A stretch of DNA of 64,000 bases from Fluviispira sanaruensis. Lineage in GTDB: Bacteria > Bdellovibrionota_B > Oligoflexia > Silvanigrellales > Silvanigrellaceae. The translations under genes and the position numbers were made by a program. Below the pieces are notes generated by a model. That model made no database searches, was not told the origin of the DNA, and worked only from the letters and a program-made list of their open reading frames with translations. The stretch lies in assembly GCF_004295685.1 (NCBI RefSeq), contig NZ_AP019369.1, forward strand, positions 1 to 64,000. Direction: 5' to 3'. This document shows, piece after piece, positions 23,385 through 33,535 of the stretch (positions are counted from its first letter, which is position 1; each line of letters opens with the position of its first letter).

Positions 23385-26300
23385 ATGCTTTCAATTGCTG
23401 TTGTAGGTGCGAGTCAGGCTGTAAATTATTATAAAAAAGACAATTATTATTCAGAAAAAGAATCAGTAGAAACCTCACAATGGTTCGGAAAAGGAGCCGA
23501 TTTGCTTGGTTTAAATGGAAAAATTGATTTTAAAACGTTTGAGCATTTAATAAATGGACGTGACAAAAATGGAAAAACACTTTCTGACTATTCTGTAACA
23601 GAGGAAGAGAGTAAGAAAAAATCAGATGCAAATAAATTAACCGAAAAGCAAATGACAGAGCTAAAAGCAAATTTTTCTGAAATTATTTCACAGGTTCAAT
23701 TAAAAGATTTTGAGCTCCATGCAATAAATTCAGCTCTTATAAATGCGTTTAAATATAAAGAAAAACTATCAAAAACACAGTCAAACGTTTTAAAGTCAAA
23801 ATTAGCAAAAATTTTATCAGTGAATGCAAAAAATAAAAAAGAAAGAGAAGCTTTTAAATTAAGGCTATTTGAAGAGATAAAAAAGGTTTCTGTAGTTAAG
23901 GAAAGACGTGCAGCATTTGATCTTACTTTTTCAGCGCCTAAAAGTGTATCGATACAGGCACTTGTTTTTAAAGATAAAGAAATATTAGAAATGCATGATA
24001 AAGCTGTGAAAAGAGCAATTGAACGATGTGAGCGTGAATTTTCAACAATTAGAGTGATGACAGATGGAGTAAGTGAAAGGAAAAATGTAGGAAATTTCAC
24101 AGTCGCAATGTTTCAGCACGACACATCACGGCTTTTAGATCCGCAGTTACATACGCATTGTGTTGTGATGAATTTAACAAATGATGGCAAGGAATGGCGC
24201 GCTCTTTCTAATGAAGAAATTATGCACCATTCAAAACTTCTTGGAATGATCTATCAGAATGAATTTGGAAGATTGTTGCAAGAAAAAGGTTATATAATCA
24301 TTTCAAAGGGAAATGGAACCTTCGAACTTGCTTCATTTTCGAGAGAACAAATAGAGATTTTTTCAAAGAGAAGCCGACAAATTAAAGATTTAGGAGCACT
24401 TAATCAAAAAGAGGCAACGAAACTTGTTCTTGTCGATAGGAAAGCAAAGGACGTAAATGTTCCAAATTTTATAAAGGATAAGGTTTGGGAAGAGTCTGCA
24501 AAAAATGCGAATATGACTAAGGATATTCCAAATAAAGCATATGCATTTCTATCGGAAAAGGTGATTAGTAAGATAAATTTGGATGAAGAAGTGCTTAAAT
24601 CAATTAAGCAATTAAGTGAAAGAGATGTAAAATTTAGTAAATTTCAAATTTTGCAAACAACGTTAGAGAATACTCTTAATAAATTTTCTGATGAAAAAAT
24701 AGATATTGCTATTGAAAAATCGCTTCCAAATCTTATTTCAGTGATGGATGGAAAAAAATTTACAACGCATGAAGCTTTGGCAATTGAGTCTAAGTCACGA
24801 GAGTTTGTTATAAATAGCATTAAGAAATATCATAAATTTTTGGAGCAAGATTTAGTTGATAAAATCATTTTAAATAAGGATATGATTAGTAATAGTATTA
24901 AAGAGAATACATTCAATCAAATTATAGATATTTTAGATTCAAAAAAAATTGATGAACTAAATAAAAATAGCATTATGGATTCAATTAGAAATAAAAGTCA
25001 CGATACAAAAAAAATATCTGGTACTGAATTAAAATCATTAAAAAAAGAGATTTGGTTTCAAATTAAGCAAACTGCGTTGACACGTGAAGAGAAAAAAATT
25101 GCAATGATTGAGGTCAGAAAACAGCTAGATAAAATATCAGGTTTGACGAAAGGGCAAGCTGAAGCCGTTCGAGCGACACTTCAAAGCAGTGACGGGGTTA
25201 TTATTTGGCAAGGTAATGCAGGAAGCGGGAAAACAACTTCGATTAGAATGATAGCTGAAGCAGTGCATGAAAATTATAATATTTTAGGCTTTTCTCCTTC
25301 ATCAAAAGCAGCGCAAGAGTTGAGTAATAGTATTGGAATTAAGGCGAATACAGTAGCAGAGCTTTTAAAAGGTGATTTCAATTTTGAAAATAGTGATAAA
25401 AAAGCGAGTCTTTGGATAGTTGATGAATCAAGCATGCTTGGAGCCAAACAGGCCAGAGATTTATTTGAAAAAGCGCATAATAATAACGCACGAGTTATTT
25501 TAATAGGAGATTCAAAACAACTTGCAAGTGTAGAATGGGGCAATCCTTTTAAAGACATTCAAAGAGTTGCGGGGACAGTATGTTACTTGCATGAATCTGT
25601 GAGACAAAAAGATCCTATACTTGATGAAGCTGTGCAGCTTTTAAATGCTGATGATATGCAAGAAGCAATAAGGCATATTAAAGACGATCATATTTATGTC
25701 TTTAATGACAAAGAAAAAATAGCTCAAACAATGGCAAAAGAGTTCTTATCGTTAAGTGATGCTGAGCGACAAGAAACAATAGTCACTGGACTTACAAACG
25801 AATCACTTTTAAGGCTTAACAACGAAATTAGAGCAGGTTTAAAGGCTGAGGGAAAACTCACTGATTCATATGAAGCAAAAACGTTAAAGGCTAAAAATTT
25901 ATTTGAAAACACACAACAATACGCGAGTTCATTTGAAGAAGGGGATATTGTTTCATTTCAAAAAAATATAAAAGAACATGGGATTGTTAGAAATGATTTA
26001 TATCGCGTAATACATATAGATACTTTGCAAAATACAATACAAATTCAAAATATAAAATCAAACGAATCAGCAAGTGTAGATCTATCAAAAAAATATGCAA
26101 TGAGCATTTTTGCAGAGTCTAAAATTGATATCTGTGTTGGAGATAGGTTGATGTGGAGCCAAAACGAAAAGCAAAAAGAAAGGGTAAACAAACATCTTTT
26201 TCAAGTGATCAATATTGATAAAGAAAAAAATAAGATGACTATTAAATATCCTCACTCTGAAAAAATAGAAGAAATAGATTTACGCGAATACTTGAAGGCT

Positions 26301-29300
26301 AATCATGCTTGGAGTGTAACATATTATGCAGCTCAGGGTGCAACTGTAAAAAATTGTCTTGTAGCAGATGATAAATCAGCAACATATAACAACATGTATG
26401 TTTATATGACGCGTGCAACAAATGATATGAAAATATACACAGAGTCATATGAGAACATGCTTGAAAGAGCTGGGAGAAAGGTCAGTAAAAATACGGCGAC
26501 AGAACTTGTTGATAAGCAAAAACCACGGCAAATTTTAAAAGAAACAAAGGATAAAAAGTTTAAAAATATACACTTTATAAGCGATAAAGAAAAGGCCAAA
26601 GAAAGAATCTTAAATTCACTTACAAATCAGTCTACATCTCTCATCTTTAGATCTCAAAATGGACACGTACAAATTGAAAAAGATAGAGAAACGCTTCTAA
26701 AAAAAGATTTTTTTCCTGATGCTAAAAAAAATATCTCAGAATTGTTTCTTGTTGCTCCTCAAGACGTATCAAGTTTATTTGCTTTATCTTCCAGTAAAGA
26801 GGAGCAGGATATGCTTTTAAAAGCTCACACGGATGCAATTGAGAAATCAATGCAGTACATAGAAAAATTTGTGTTTAAAAACAATTTTGATTCGTTTCAA
26901 ATTAATAGAACCTATGCGCTTGATAAAGCTGGATTAGATGTTGTGCCGATGCTTTCAAGCTCAATCTACATTGAAAATAAAAAAGAAACATCTTCATATC
27001 TACTAAATCAACAAATTGGAATTGTAAAAAATCTTTACGAGAATGAGCTTGCACATGCACTCAAAGCAAAAGGAGTTGAGCTTAGAATTTATGATGGCGA
27101 AATTAGAGTAAATAAGGTAGATAGACAGGTTTCTCAAGAATTTTTAAAGCTCTATAATAAGCAATTAAAAGGGCTCGGTTTGCAATATTATGCAACACTT
27201 GGGGATGCAGAGGAAAAAATAGCGAATCTAGAATCAATGAAAAAAATAGAAATTGATAAAAATATTCTTACAAATATTGAAAAAATAGGAGAATTAAAAG
27301 AAAAAATTTCATTTCAAGAGCCAAAAAACATAACTCAGATTAAAAAAGAGGTTATTTCAACTTTACTTGGGAGAAATGAAATATTTAATGAAAATGATAT
27401 CATGGCTTGTGTTATGAAGAAATCCAAGGGAAACCTTGCTTATAGAGAATCGATTGAGTGCTATCTATCAGTATTCCACGGCGAAGAATTTAAAAAAATC
27501 GGTTTTACGAGAGATGGACGAGCTTGCTTTACCAGTGCAGAAAAATTTTACAATGATAATTTAGTCTTTGAATTGATAAAAAGACGTACGACTGAAAACA
27601 CTCATTTTGTGAGTAAATTCAAAGTAAACGAATTTATAATTAAACATGAATTGAATCCTATTGTTGCAAATAATATTGATAATATTTTTGTAAAGCAGGG
27701 TGGCATTAAAATTTGCAGCGACTTAAATGATGAAGATAAATCGAAGTTCATTGATTCAATTAAAAAAATAAACGAGATTGAGGGATTTCAAACAATTCAT
27801 CTTCATTTAAACGAGAAATTGAAGCAAGGCGATGAAACTAAAGCTCTGTTAAAAAATGTTTTATCTGAACTCGAGGCAGGAAAATACACGTTTACTAAGA
27901 ACCAAATCGTTTTAATTGAGCAAGCTGAATCACTTGGAGTGCAAGAGCTGAATCGACTTATGCTTGAAGCAGAAAGCGTAGGAGCAAAGATAATTTTAGT
28001 TGGGAGCACAAAAGAGTCAGGATTTACTAAAGGAAGCTCTTACGCGCTTATAAACGGGATGATTGGTATAAATCCTCATTTTTTTAAAGCTCCACAGATT
28101 GGAAATGAAAAAAATTCTCAAAATCAGAATTCTCCTGAGTATAAAAATCCATGGAAAAAGGAGTTAAAAAATGATGCTGAATCAAAAAGATTAACTGATA
28201 TAATGAATAAGGTCGCTCAATATTATAATGATAATTTATATAAGAACAGTTTTATTTCAAAGAGTGCACTCACATATTTAGATAAAAGCAGAGGGATGGA
28301 TATGCAAACAATTGATAGATTCTCTATAGGTTTATCTAATCAAATTGGTCTTATAGATTATGCCAAAAAAAATAATATTAGCGTATCAGACTTGATGAAA
28401 TGTGGTCTTGTTGCCCAAAAAGAAAATGGGCAACATTACGAGTTTTTCAGGAATCGTATTATGTTTCCTATTAGAAATGAAGAGGGAAATGTTGTTGCGT
28501 TTGGGGGTAGAGTCTTTCAGCAAAAAGACATTGAGAAAAAAATTGCAAAATATGTGAACTCTAAAGAAACAGTTATCTATTCAAAATCTCAGATTTTATA
28601 CGGGCTTGAAAGTGCAAAAGAAGCAATAAAAGCAGAAAATAAAGTATATATTTGTGAAGGGTATTTAGATGCAATTGCTTTAAAAAAAGCAGGTATTGAC
28701 AATGCTGTCGCTGTGCTTGGTACTGCATTGACAAAAGAACATGTTGAACTACTAAAAGTGCACACAAATAATATTGTTCTTCTTTTTGATAGTGATAAAG
28801 CTGGAAAAGATGCGTCAATTCGTAGCTACTTTCAAACATATTCAAGTGATATTAATTTATCAATAACAAATATTGGGAGTGAATCTAAAGACGCGGATGA
28901 GTTTTTAAAAAATAACTCGGCTTCTGAGCTTCGAGATGCTTTAAACAGAAATGAAAAAGCGGGGGAAATAGCAGTTGCTCATTTACTTCGTGAAAAGCAT
29001 GGGGAAAATGCATGGCGAGCAATTTCAGAATATCAAGAAAAGTATCAAAAGCTGATGAATTTTTCAAAGAACAAAGCGAAGAAAGAGCTCGATCAAATGA
29101 TTATTTCTCTATCCCTTGGATGTGGAGAGATGATAAAGAACTCAAACGATAGTGATAAATACCTGTCTAAAATGATGAAGCAAAACTATTCTGTGCCGTT
29201 TGATCTCGAGAATCTTAATAGAGAGATAAAAGACAACAGCTCTAAAAAAATCATGGAAATTGTTGCAAATATTAATAAAACAGAAGGGAGTGAAGCTAAA

Positions 29301-30659
29301 AAAATATATGATAATCAGTCTTATGCTAGGAATATTTCGAATGAACACAATAGTAATATATTTATTGAGCTTTTGACTGAAAAGCTAAAAAGCGAGACTG
29401 CTATTGAAAATATTGCAATAGATATAGACTTCAAAAATTTTGCAGAACGAATCAGTGATGATATAAGGACGTTTTTAGAAAAAAAGAATAATACAATATC
29501 TATATCAAATGAGGAAATAATCAAATTTTATACGCAAAACCTAATCGATTTAAAGTCATCAGATATCTCTAAATATCTCAATGAAAGCTTGCTTGAGATT
29601 GAAAAGAACAGTCTTGGTTCAAAATTATCTGATTATGCAAAAGAGTTTAGTTCGAAATATTCTCATGTGTTGCGAGACAATGAATTTATAAATTCTCATT
29701 ATAAGAATGAGGGATTGAGTGAATTTATAGGTGAAAGCTTTCAAAAATATAAAGATAAAATGTCGGATGATTTATCAAGAAGTCGAGGTTATACATGTTC
29801 AGAAAACGAGATTTTAAAAGAGCTGGCTCTTCGCAATAAAAAAGGGGAGGTATTCACAGATATACTGAGAGATATAAATATTGAAGCAAATAGAATAAAG
29901 GATGAATATAAACTAAATAGCATACATGATGTGACTAATTTTTTTGATAAAAGAGTATCTATGTTTAAAGAAGTAGGTCCTAAAGCAGAGGAGATTTTAT
30001 CTTTATGGAATGACTCTAAATATTATAAGAAAGAAAGTATTCTCTATAAAAATATTGAAGAAAATCTTTTGAAACAAAAAGATTTTAAATGCTTTAGTGA
30101 TATAGATTCGTACAATAATGATTTAAAATCTGAACTATTTTTAAAGAGTAGAGATTTTTACTTTGATATTCTTGAAAAAACTTTAAAAGATCTTAATAAT
30201 ATAAAAGTAGATTTTGAAAAATCCTTAGATAAAAAGGAGCAATACAGGCAGATTATAATAGAAGAGTTTTCTCATCTAAAGAAAAATTACATAAATATGA
30301 ATGAAAAAATTGAAGAAAAATGTAAGGTATATACTGGGAAAAATGAGACGTTTAAAAATGATTTTAAAAGACTAATCGAGGAAGATTCAAAGTCAATATA
30401 TAAACGTAAATATTCTGAGGATGCAGATTTAGTTACAGCAATTCTGAATTTCAGTATTGCAAACAACAGTGAAATTGATGCAATATTGAACAAAAATTAT
30501 AATTTATTATTGGCTCAGGAATCTGAAAAATCTCAAGACAACTCTGAAATTTCTTTAAAAGTTCTTGATTTTGGACTTGATAAAGAATTTCAGTCTATTT
30601 CAAATCAATTGGGATTGACTCAGGAAGATAAAAGTTCATTAGGATTAAAGATGAGTTAA
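23385..30659 (+). CDS. MobF relaxase-helicase fused to a DnaG-type primase core
   Basis: A 2424-residue giant. The N-terminal TrwC/TraI relaxase has tyrosines Y15, Y16, Y21 and Y22, DLTFSAPKSVS, and the HUH histidines around HTHCVVM (about 255-261). Next is a RecD-like helicase with Walker A GNAGSGKTTS (about 610), GDSKQLASVEWGNPF and YYAAQGAT. A second helicase-like segment near 1500-1545 (VLIEQAESLGVQELNRLM) has lost the DExx residues. From about 1600 a DnaG catalytic core appears: FFRNRIMFPIRNEEGNVVAFGGRVF, the TOPRIM glutamate in CEGYLDAIAL (about 1755) and LFDSDKAGKDAS (about 1802), without a visible zinc finger. The last 500 residues are coiled and charged. It would nick oriT, unwind and possibly prime the strand. 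Confidence 0.92.
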   Translation: MLSIAVVGASQAVNYYKKDNYYSEKESVETSQWFGKGADLLGLNGKIDFKTFEHLINGRDKNGKTLSDYSVTEEESKKKSDANKLTEKQMTELKANFSEIISQVQLKDFELHAINSALINAFKYKEKLSKTQSNVLKSKLAKILSVNAKNKKEREAFKLRLFEEIKKVSVVKERRAAFDLTFSAPKSVSIQALVFKDKEILEMHDKAVKRAIERCEREFSTIRVMTDGVSERKNVGNFTVAMFQHDTSRLLDPQLHTHCVVMNLTNDGKEWRALSNEEIMHHSKLLGMIYQNEFGRLLQEKGYIIISKGNGTFELASFSREQIEIFSKRSRQIKDLGALNQKEATKLVLVDRKAKDVNVPNFIKDKVWEESAKNANMTKDIPNKAYAFLSEKVISKINLDEEVLKSIKQLSERDVKFSKFQILQTTLENTLNKFSDEKIDIAIEKSLPNLISVMDGKKFTTHEALAIESKSREFVINSIKKYHKFLEQDLVDKIILNKDMISNSIKENTFNQIIDILDSKKIDELNKNSIMDSIRNKSHDTKKISGTELKSLKKEIWFQIKQTALTREEKKIAMIEVRKQLDKISGLTKGQAEAVRATLQSSDGVIIWQGNAGSGKTTSIRMIAEAVHENYNILGFSPSSKAAQELSNSIGIKANTVAELLKGDFNFENSDKKASLWIVDESSMLGAKQARDLFEKAHNNNARVILIGDSKQLASVEWGNPFKDIQRVAGTVCYLHESVRQKDPILDEAVQLLNADDMQEAIRHIKDDHIYVFNDKEKIAQTMAKEFLSLSDAERQETIVTGLTNESLLRLNNEIRAGLKAEGKLTDSYEAKTLKAKNLFENTQQYASSFEEGDIVSFQKNIKEHGIVRNDLYRVIHIDTLQNTIQIQNIKSNESASVDLSKKYAMSIFAESKIDICVGDRLMWSQNEKQKERVNKHLFQVINIDKEKNKMTIKYPHSEKIEEIDLREYLKANHAWSVTYYAAQGATVKNCLVADDKSATYNNMYVYMTRATNDMKIYTESYENMLERAGRKVSKNTATELVDKQKPRQILKETKDKKFKNIHFISDKEKAKERILNSLTNQSTSLIFRSQNGHVQIEKDRETLLKKDFFPDAKKNISELFLVAPQDVSSLFALSSSKEEQDMLLKAHTDAIEKSMQYIEKFVFKNNFDSFQINRTYALDKAGLDVVPMLSSSIYIENKKETSSYLLNQQIGIVKNLYENELAHALKAKGVELRIYDGEIRVNKVDRQVSQEFLKLYNKQLKGLGLQYYATLGDAEEKIANLESMKKIEIDKNILTNIEKIGELKEKISFQEPKNITQIKKEVISTLLGRNEIFNENDIMACVMKKSKGNLAYRESIECYLSVFHGEEFKKIGFTRDGRACFTSAEKFYNDNLVFELIKRRTTENTHFVSKFKVNEFIIKHELNPIVANNIDNIFVKQGGIKICSDLNDEDKSKFIDSIKKINEIEGFQTIHLHLNEKLKQGDETKALLKNVLSELEAGKYTFTKNQIVLIEQAESLGVQELNRLMLEAESVGAKIILVGSTKESGFTKGSSYALINGMIGINPHFFKAPQIGNEKNSQNQNSPEYKNPWKKELKNDAESKRLTDIMNKVAQYYNDNLYKNSFISKSALTYLDKSRGMDMQTIDRFSIGLSNQIGLIDYAKKNNISVSDLMKCGLVAQKENGQHYEFFRNRIMFPIRNEEGNVVAFGGRVFQQKDIEKKIAKYVNSKETVIYSKSQILYGLESAKEAIKAENKVYICEGYLDAIALKKAGIDNAVAVLGTALTKEHVELLKVHTNNIVLLFDSDKAGKDASIRSYFQTYSSDINLSITNIGSESKDADEFLKNNSASELRDALNRNEKAGEIAVAHLLREKHGENAWRAISEYQEKYQKLMNFSKNKAKKELDQMIISLSLGCGEMIKNSNDSDKYLSKMMKQNYSVPFDLENLNREIKDNSSKKIMEIVANINKTEGSEAKKIYDNQSYARNISNEHNSNIFIELLTEKLKSETAIENIAIDIDFKNFAERISDDIRTFLEKKNNTISISNEEIIKFYTQNLIDLKSSDISKYLNESLLEIEKNSLGSKLSDYAKEFSSKYSHVLRDNEFINSHYKNEGLSEFIGESFQKYKDKMSDDLSRSRGYTCSENEILKELALRNKKGEVFTDILRDINIEANRIKDEYKLNSIHDVTNFFDKRVSMFKEVGPKAEEILSLWNDSKYYKKESILYKNIEENLLKQKDFKCFSDIDSYNNDLKSELFLKSRDFYFDILEKTLKDLNNIKVDFEKSLDKKEQYRQIIIEEFSHLKKNYINMNEKIEEKCKVYTGKNETFKNDFKRLIEEDSKSIYKRKYSEDADLVTAILNFSIANNSEIDAILNKNYNLLLAQESEKSQDNSEISLKVLDFGLDKEFQSISNQLGLTQEDKSSLGLKMS

Positions 30660-30701
30660 TATCTAAATTTATAGGTCAATAAATGTTTATGAAGGAAAAA
30701 T

Positions 30702-32348
30702 ATGATGTTGGCAAAAAAACATAAATCAATAACTCAACATGAGCTTTGTTCACATTTGCGAGTTTCGCTTTTCTTTGAATCAATCTTAGCTCTATCTGAA
30801 GAGCATAAGACTATAGAAAAAGGAGAAAAACATGTATATACAATAGATAGTGTTGTATTTGTTTTTGAGCGAAATATTTTTGATCCAAGTTCTGATAGAA
30901 TGAAGTCTTCTGTTTATTTGCTATCTATAGAATCAATTTTTCTATTGAAAGGTAATGCGAAGTCAGCATTAAAAAAGATTTTAGAAGTTGCTGATTTGCT
31001 TAATGTAGGAATCACTACGCATTTAAATGCTCGAAAGCATATAAATACTCAGGCTTTACAAGCATGGTTTGCAAAAGAGGGTTTCATTGAGAATAGATAT
31101 GGCAAACATAATAGTTCTTGGTTTTATTATCCAAAATTTAAGTCCCAAAAATTGCCTTATAAACTAGAACTTCCTTGTAGTCATAATAAGATAGAATATC
31201 TTAAAATTGATGACGTCATTGATGTATTGTGGGGTGCAAATAAGACAAGTTTTTTAAAGAAAATTAATTATAAAAATGACAAAATTTTTAGCGATGACTC
31301 CCCATTTTTAATTACGATTAACATTCTGAAGAGTACATTTAAATTTGAACAATTAGAAAAATTGATATATTCAATAAGAAATGGTTATGATTATATTCCA
31401 ATTATTGCCCATTCTATCCCAGAAATAAATGATAAATATATTTATAATAAAGATTTATATCATATAAATATGGACTTTTTAAATGAAAAATACCCATATT
31501 TTATTGGATATTTGAATTTTTCTTCTCTATTTGAGATAGATTATTCTTATGTATTTAATCTTAATAAGAGTGAGGAAATAAATGAAGTAGAATCTTTTGA
31601 CTTTATATCAAAGGAGCTTCTTAGACTAAATAAAAAAATTAACATTAAAGAGTATTATTTTTTTATTTTTGAAATATTTAAATATATGCTATTCCCTGGT
31701 CTTTTACTGGGATTTATTATATATTTAATAATGACATATAATGCAATGAATACTTCAATATTTTTAATTACCGCAATGCTTTTTATATTATCGATTTTGT
31801 TTGCTAATTCAATGAAAAATAAGATCTATTCAATAATAGGGATGCAGTCCAATCAGAACTACATTTTAAAAAGCTATGATATTGTTAAGAGAGAGAGGGA
31901 TCTTTTTATATTTAGAAGGATCTTTTTATCAAATAATAATATGGCTCTTATTTTAAGTCTAATTTTTTGTTTTTATATAGCGTATATTCTACCAAAAATT
32001 TTGTTTTTTGCTAGTTTTATAGATTCTAACTTTCAAGTAGGAGATAATCAGTTTGCTATAGCTTGTATTGTTTTTTTTGTTTTAGGGATATCTTTTGTAT
32101 TTATGTATTACATCATTTGTTTTATTATAGTTAAAATATTTGAATATTTATCAATCTATATCGGATATTTATTTTCCTCAAAGAATTCAATCATTACTTT
32201 AAAAAAAGCTATAATGAGCGATATGGAATCATATTTACGTAAAAATAGAGAGTTTAATGTCAGTGCGAGTCATTTTTCTCTAAATTTTCCTAATGAGATA
32301 ATTAAGAGAATGTCAATAATATATATTAGAAAAAGATTGAATTTTTAA
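30702..32348 (+). CDS. Hypothetical membrane protein at the end of the transfer operon
   Basis: A 548-residue protein with a good AAGGAA ribosome-binding site. The soluble N-terminal 330 residues include a segment at about 85-145 (LNVGITTHLNARKH then WFAKEGFIENRYG) that vaguely resembles the end of a GNAT fold; this is not secure. Four hydrophobic helices lie in the C-terminal part (about 343-365, 370-390, 418-445 and 455-485). It is the last gene before a terminator and follows the relaxase by 42 bp. Entry exclusion or a coupling accessory would suit its place, but the sequence gives no proof. Confidence 0.65.
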   Translation: MMLAKKHKSITQHELCSHLRVSLFFESILALSEEHKTIEKGEKHVYTIDSVVFVFERNIFDPSSDRMKSSVYLLSIESIFLLKGNAKSALKKILEVADLLNVGITTHLNARKHINTQALQAWFAKEGFIENRYGKHNSSWFYYPKFKSQKLPYKLELPCSHNKIEYLKIDDVIDVLWGANKTSFLKKINYKNDKIFSDDSPFLITINILKSTFKFEQLEKLIYSIRNGYDYIPIIAHSIPEINDKYIYNKDLYHINMDFLNEKYPYFIGYLNFSSLFEIDYSYVFNLNKSEEINEVESFDFISKELLRLNKKINIKEYYFFIFEIFKYMLFPGLLLGFIIYLIMTYNAMNTSIFLITAMLFILSILFANSMKNKIYSIIGMQSNQNYILKSYDIVKRERDLFIFRRIFLSNNNMALILSLIFCFYIAYILPKILFFASFIDSNFQVGDNQFAIACIVFFVLGISFVFMYYIICFIIVKIFEYLSIYIGYLFSSKNSIITLKKAIMSDMESYLRKNREFNVSASHFSLNFPNEIIKRMSIIYIRKRLNF

Positions 32349-32393
32349 AAAGAAGATCCAGCTTCTTTATCCGAAGAGTGGATTCTTCTTTTT
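32347..32393 (+). terminator. Terminator at the end of the transfer operon
   Basis: AAGAAGATCCA (32350-32360) pairs with TGGATTCTTCTT (32379-32390) with one bulge, followed by TTT. It is part of a fragment duplicated from the parR terminator region at 54369-54413, where the same stem is perfect. Confidence 0.65.
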
Positions 32394-32429
32394 AGTCGTA
32401 TTAGCTTCTTTTAAATTACCATTATTAGA
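32367..32429 (-). pseudogene. 3' remnant of a parR gene
   Basis: The minus strand encodes the last 20 residues and stop of the ParR-like protein found intact at 54388-54678 (ending TTKKKNPLFG). 32380-32429 is identical, base for base, to 54401-54450. The remnant is cut at 32430 exactly where a dispersed repeat begins. It marks a past recombination or transposition junction. Confidence 0.8.
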
Positions 32430-32600
32430 TGTAAGGGCTCGCTTTAATCCGAGGGTCGGGATCGCGATCAAAGACAATTTGGGCTCAAATTAAATGCGAA
32501 TACAAATCTCTTCAAACTCACTTTAAATGCGAATGAGCTCATTCGCAATGCGCTCGGGATCGCAATCATAAACATGGACTCACATTAAATGCGAATGAAA
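32430..32600 (+). repeat. Dispersed repeat E, copy E1
   Basis: About 170 bp, GC-richer than its surroundings, with three direct copies of a motif close to GGCTCACATTAAATGCGA and two of GGGATCGCAATCA. It contains a perfect 20-bp palindrome at 32528-32547. Related copies are at 45246-45415, 53648-53820 (inverted) and a fragment at 52250-52305 (inverted). It abuts a truncated parR tail. Confidence 0.85.
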
Positions 32601-32646
32601 AATAATCTTCTAGAGAATTTATAATAAACTAAATATTTGTTATAAA

Positions 32647-33381
32647 TTATACGTCAGAATTCATTGTAAGAGAATTTCCAAACATTGGGTCTTTTACGTA
32701 AATAATAGGCAAATTATTTACTTCAGAAGCCCTTTTTGCGAGTTTATACATTTCCTGTTTCTTTCCATCTACATAATTTCCATCCATTAAATAAATTCCC
32801 TTAGCTTTTATTTCTCCAGTTGGGGGAAGATTTGGATATATTGAAATGCCAGCTTTACCAACAATGATAACTTCACTGAAGCTCATTGTTTTTTCAATTA
32901 ATACTTTAGGCGGAACAATCTTTCTATTTTGAGTTTTATTAATATAGTCAACCAATGCAAAACTATCAATTACTTTTCTTTGAAAGTTTCCATTGCTTGG
33001 TGTTGTTCCAATATGATTTTTAAAACTAATATCTGCTTCATTTGTAGAAATAATGTTTTGAGGAGGAACATCAAGAATATAGCCAATGCTGCCGTAAGCT
33101 TCGAGCAAAACATTTGAAATGAGTGAAGTACTTATCGCATCCCATTTAGAAACAATGTTTTCAAAATTTGAAGTTAATAACTTATTTCGTTCAGGTTCCA
33201 TTGGTCTATTGATCATATAAACAAGATGCATCCATTTTCTGCCCGTTCTTGGATTTACTCCATTATTTGGCCTATGGAATTCAATTTGAGTTTTTGGATT
33301 ATAATTTTGTAAATACTTCCATTCATGTAATGCTGAATGATTACTTTGGTTCATAAAAGGCAAATTAAAAACTTTTTTCAT
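32647..33381 (-). CDS. Hypothetical protein
   Basis: A 244-residue soluble protein without signal peptide or membrane segment; only a weak ribosome-binding site precedes it. Notable stretches are HRPNNGVNPRTGRKWMHLVYMINRP near the N-terminus and KGIYLMDGNYVDGKKQEMYKLAKRASE near the C-terminus. I do not recognise the family. It lies isolated between repeat E1 and a truncated recombinase gene, so it is accessory cargo. Confidence 0.55.
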   Translation of the reverse strand: MKKVFNLPFMNQSNHSALHEWKYLQNYNPKTQIEFHRPNNGVNPRTGRKWMHLVYMINRPMEPERNKLLTSNFENIVSKWDAISTSLISNVLLEAYGSIGYILDVPPQNIISTNEADISFKNHIGTTPSNGNFQRKVIDSFALVDYINKTQNRKIVPPKVLIEKTMSFSEVIIVGKAGISIYPNLPPTGEIKAKGIYLMDGNYVDGKKQEMYKLAKRASEVNNLPIIYVKDPMFGNSLTMNSDV

Positions 33382-33535
33382 AAATTATCCAATATGGCAT
33401 TAAAAAATAATCAGTGATTGTGCAACTTACTGCTTTAAAACAGCTCAGCAACTGAAAAGACATTAATGAAATATTTTTAATCCCACAATAATTGGTAATC
33501 TATATTTCAAAAAGAAATTTTGGAAATTCTAAGGT

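Noticed and set aside
30702-32348. GNAT acetyltransferase assignment
   Set aside because: Only a short stretch resembles the end of a GNAT fold; the acetyl-CoA binding motif was not identifiable.
32430-32600. CRISPR array
   Set aside because: The repeats are few, diverged and irregularly spaced, with no spacers of constant length and no cas genes.
32430-32600. Integron attC sites
   Set aside because: No RYYYAAC/GTTRRRY core pair and no integrase gene.
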